Shown: positions 61,338 through 64,000 of the stretch, piece after piece
Layout of the letters: each line of letters starts with the position of its first letter
How positions within the stretch are numbered: position 1 is the stretch's first letter
DNA from: CAWDMC01 sp963803295
Lineage (GTDB): Bacteria > Acidobacteriota > Terriglobia > UBA7540
Assembly: GCA_963803295.1 (NCBI GenBank)
Contig: CAWDMC010000012.1
Location: 186,001 to 250,000, forward strand
Direction: 5' to 3'
DNA length: 64,000 nucleotides
Notes under the pieces: model-generated
What the model was told of the DNA's origin: nothing
The model's input: only the letters and a program-made list of their open reading frames with translations
Databases searched by the model: none
Program-made: the position numbers and the translations under genes

Positions 61338-62981
61338 CTACCCCTCGATCGAGAGGCTGCGCTCGCGCGCTCGCATCATTCCCGGCAGAGCATTGAGCAG
61401 CCGCCGCATAGGTGTCTGCAGGAGCGACATTGTTCCCGTGTAGGAGTAGCCTCCCGCGAAAAGGAGCAGAAAAGGAGTGGTGATGTAGTTCGCGATCGTA
61501 AACGAGTAGGCGACGTTCAGCAGGAAGTAGGCGGCGAGGACCAGTTCGACGATCGGGATCCAGCTCTTCTCGCCAAAGTATTTCTTATGCTCCCAAGTCT
61601 CGCCCCGGCCCTGGCCTTCCACGCGATACTTAGGCGTGCGCACGAATTCCGATGGTCTGCCCAGAAGCGCCTCGATAACGACTTTGGCGTTCTTGATCGA
61701 GAGACCGATGCCGGTGGCCATCACAAAGGGCATGTACTTGACGCGGCTCTTCCACTTGTCAGGATGAAGCTCGCGCTGACCAACCAGATAGAAGGTGGAG
61801 ACCGAGCAGGTGGATGCCAGGAACAGGGGCAAGTCGAGGTAGATCATCTGGAACCAGCCCTGGTAGAAGCGCACAATCATGGCAGGCCCGAGGATCAACG
61901 GGAACAGCACCATGAGCGGATAAGCAATATTGGCCGTAAGGTGAAAGGTCGCTTCCGTCTTGATGAACAAAGGCTGATCGCTTCGCCAGATCACGGGCAG
62001 AAGCTTGCGGGCCGTCTGGATCAATCCCTTGGCCCAGCGCGCCTGCTGCGACTTAAAGGCGTTCATCTCGACGGGCAACTCGGACGGGCATTCGATGGCG
62101 CGATCGTAAACGAACTTCCAACCCTTGAGCTGAGCGCGGTAACTGAGGTCGGTGTCCTCCGTCAGAGTATCGTGCTGCCAGCCCCCGGCATCTTCGATGG
62201 CGGCGCGCCTCCACATACCGGCGGTACCGTTGAAATTGAAGAATCGTCCGGAGCGGCTTCGACCGCCATGCTCGATGACGAAATGGCCGTCAAGCAGGAT
62301 GGCTTCCACTTCAGTCAGGTTCGAATAGTGCCGGTTTAACCAAGTCCAGCGGCCCTGTACTACGGCCACTCGAGGGTCGGTGAAATAGTGGACCATCTGG
62401 TGCAGAACGCCAGGGGGAGGAACAAAATCCGCGTCAAAGATGGCGACGAACTCACCGGTCGCCGTCTCCATGCCTTCGGCCAGCGCTCCCGCCTTGAAAC
62501 CCTCCCGGTTATCGCGGTGGAGATAACTGATGGGGTGACCGCTGCGGGCATACTCGCTCACTAACCGCGAACATACCATGCGGGTCTCGTCCGTGGAGTC
62601 GTCCAGCACCTGGATATCCAACAGATCACGGGGATAATCGAGCCGTGTCACGGCTTCGAGCAGGCGCTCGACCACATAGCGCTCATTGAAAATCGGCAAT
62701 TGCACGGTGATGCGCGGCAACTGGTCGAAATGGCCCTGAGGTTTGGGCTGTTCTTTCTTGTGTTTTAGATAGAGGTAGACAAGATGATAGCGGTGAACTC
62801 CGTACGCCGAGAGGATGATCAGAATGATAAAGTACGGAATGAGTATGGCAAGATCGAAGGCATTGGCTTGGTAAATTCCACGGAAGGGATCTTTGTGGAA
62901 AACTTGACGCAAATAGCGAAGAACCGGATTAGTGGGGATCAGCCAGGTAGCGTAGCCGATAAAGTATGCGAGCTCGTGCAT
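61338..62981 (-). CDS. GT2 family processive-type glycosyltransferase (cellulose/mannan synthase-like)
   Basis: 547 residues from ATG 62981; the frame to 63119 is not used. One N-terminal membrane helix (about 41-60), then a GT-A domain with DDSTD (127-131), DAD (183-185), TEDTD (274-278, catalytic base) and QQARW (312-316), the D,D,D,QxxRW set of processive synthases, then four to five helices. No PilZ domain. It probably builds a beta-linked polysaccharide, such as glucomannan or cellulose-like polymer, at the inner membrane. It is divergent from a membrane glycosyltransferase at 63089. Confidence 0.9.
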   Translation of the reverse strand: MHELAYFIGYATWLIPTNPVLRYLRQVFHKDPFRGIYQANAFDLAILIPYFIILIILSAYGVHRYHLVYLYLKHKKEQPKPQGHFDQLPRITVQLPIFNERYVVERLLEAVTRLDYPRDLLDIQVLDDSTDETRMVCSRLVSEYARSGHPISYLHRDNREGFKAGALAEGMETATGEFVAIFDADFVPPPGVLHQMVHYFTDPRVAVVQGRWTWLNRHYSNLTEVEAILLDGHFVIEHGGRSRSGRFFNFNGTAGMWRRAAIEDAGGWQHDTLTEDTDLSYRAQLKGWKFVYDRAIECPSELPVEMNAFKSQQARWAKGLIQTARKLLPVIWRSDQPLFIKTEATFHLTANIAYPLMVLFPLILGPAMIVRFYQGWFQMIYLDLPLFLASTCSVSTFYLVGQRELHPDKWKSRVKYMPFVMATGIGLSIKNAKVVIEALLGRPSEFVRTPKYRVEGQGRGETWEHKKYFGEKSWIPIVELVLAAYFLLNVAYSFTIANYITTPFLLLFAGGYSYTGTMSLLQTPMRRLLNALPGMMRARERSLSIEG

Positions 62982-63088
62982 CAGGGTTCCGATTCTCGAC
63001 TTTCGCTGAACAGCTTGCTTCGCGTGGTTTGAGCGATACTGCCGTAACTGCGAATTTCCCTTTCCGCTACTTAATCTAGCGTGACCGC

Positions 63089-64000
63089 ATGGTAAGAACT
63101 TCAAGAGGGATCTCGACAACCTGCATCGCGGCTCTAGCCCTCTTTCTCCTGGCCATCGTCCTTGCCGGCATCTACCGTGCGATAGGCCGCCAAGCTAACC
63201 TTGATGAACATGTGCCGGAGTTTATCGCCCTGTCCCTGGCCGCCGGTGCAATCTACCTGGTGGCGGTTTATCTTACAGACCACTATCGCCTCGGAATCGC
63301 CGCCCTGTTAATCGTACTGGCAGGCGCGGTAGTTTTCCGCTTCTATCTGCTCCAGGCGCCGCCTGAGCTCTCGGACGACGTCTACCGGTATCAATGGGAG
63401 GGGCGAATCGAACGCGCCCGGATCAACCCCTACACCGCCTACCCGGCCAAGCCTGGCCTCGAGCCATTCCAGAATCCGGAATACCCGATTCAGACAGCGC
63501 GTGAGATCCCCACTGTTTACCCGCCGATCAGCGAGATGGTGTTTGCTCTGGTAAGGGGCATTCCCAGCTACAAGCGGCTCTTCACGATGCTGGATCTCGC
63601 CTCGGTGGGCGTCCTGATGCTAATGCTGGCACGCTTCCGGCAGCCGCTCCACCGCGTTCTAATCTACGCCTGGAACCCCACCGTCATCGTGGCCTTCGCC
63701 TTATCCGGCCATCACGACTCACTGGCGATTCTCACCTTACTTATAGCAATCCTGCTCATTCTAGCACAAAAACCGCTGGCCGGAACGCCGTTCCTGGCGC
63801 TGTCCGTACTCTCTAAGTTCTTCCCGGCAATTACCATTCCAGTTATTGCGCAGTGGATAACCAGGGGCTCCAGAGATCCCGCGAACGATTCGCCGCGAGA
63901 GCGCTCGAGTATCCGTTGGCGCCGGCTCTATTTGGCCGCTATGGCATTTGCCGCGGTGGCCGTGGCGGCCTATTTCCCCTTCGCGCGGGCCGGGCGTCAG
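63089..64000 (+). CDS. Membrane glycosyltransferase, GT-C-like (partial, runs off right edge)
   Basis: About 304 codons from ATG 63089 with no stop in the window. Several hydrophobic helices alternate with a lumenal-type loop that has the acidic pair LSDDVYRYQWEGR (about residues 99-111), typical of polyprenol-phosphate mannosyltransferases (GT87/MptB-like). Followed by NPYTAYPAKPG and GHHDSLAIL. It would use a lipid-linked sugar at the periplasmic face. Together with the divergent GT2 gene it suggests a cell-envelope glycan locus continuing to the right. Confidence 0.75.
   Translation, partial: MVRTSRGISTTCIAALALFLLAIVLAGIYRAIGRQANLDEHVPEFIALSLAAGAIYLVAVYLTDHYRLGIAALLIVLAGAVVFRFYLLQAPPELSDDVYRYQWEGRIERARINPYTAYPAKPGLEPFQNPEYPIQTAREIPTVYPPISEMVFALVRGIPSYKRLFTMLDLASVGVLMLMLARFRQPLHRVLIYAWNPTVIVAFALSGHHDSLAILTLLIAILLILAQKPLAGTPFLALSVLSKFFPAITIPVIAQWITRGSRDPANDSPRERSSIRWRRLYLAAMAFAAVAVAAYFPFARAGRQ

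Overview
The window reads as chromosomal DNA of a soil Acidobacteriota (Terriglobia-like). This is inferred from a long ADOP-type MacB/FtsX permease, CRTAC1/ASPIC proteins, lipocalin-like secreted proteins opening with a PDFSGVW-type motif, GC-rich codon use, and many short palindromic repeats between genes. No rRNA, tRNA or CRISPR array was seen.

Layout. 1-3351 (minus): left-truncated RiPP locus with a Cys-rich precursor peptide, a B12-binding radical SAM C-methyltransferase-like enzyme and a ThiF-like TOMM cyclodehydratase partner, behind a near-consensus promoter. This is the best candidate for an undescribed system. 4086-8531: GMC oxidoreductase with its small subunit, then a GH32 fructan hydrolase. 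8623-12622: hydroxyacid-oxoacid transhydrogenase, divergent from the ADOP permease. 12956-17321: histidine kinase, two NarL-type regulators and an anion permease. 17472-24858: Mrr endonuclease, dienelactone hydrolase, CRTAC1 protein, SixA, CHAD protein and two overlapping thymidylate-kinase-like genes. 25166-27452: TonB-like, PilZ and Dabb proteins. 27552-30044: hypA, hypB, a hydrogenase maturation protease and an Rrf2 regulator, with three GTGA-N6-TCAC palindromes.

30543-37878: RhaT-like and FucP-like sugar transporters around cysK, cysE, a small monooxygenase and an iron-type alcohol dehydrogenase. 38100-47568: housekeeping genes (ispF, ispD, PIN/TRAM membrane protein, der, dinG-like helicase) mixed with a TPR protein and a TIR-transmembrane protein. 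47691-56508: queD, a long non-coding stretch with a perfect-spacing sigma70-like promoter and a possible structured RNA, a pentapeptide-TIR fusion, a PfkB kinase and sugar porter flanking a 137-bp inverted-repeat element, an HDOD protein and class I fumarase. 56788-61337 is a decayed accessory patch: higBA, broken pentapeptide and beta-rich genes, an IS110 remnant, three copies of a ~185-bp repeat and an ORF6N protein. 61338-64000: a GT2 processive-type glycosyltransferase divergent from a right-truncated GT-C-like membrane glycosyltransferase.

Functional themes are plant-sugar use (GH32, fructokinase-like kinase, sugar porters), H2 metabolism accessories, scattered TIR/Mrr/toxin-antitoxin genes that may serve defence, and the RiPP locus. 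Starts were moved from the longest reading frame wherever a ribosome-binding site or family alignment argued for it; those choices are stated per gene.
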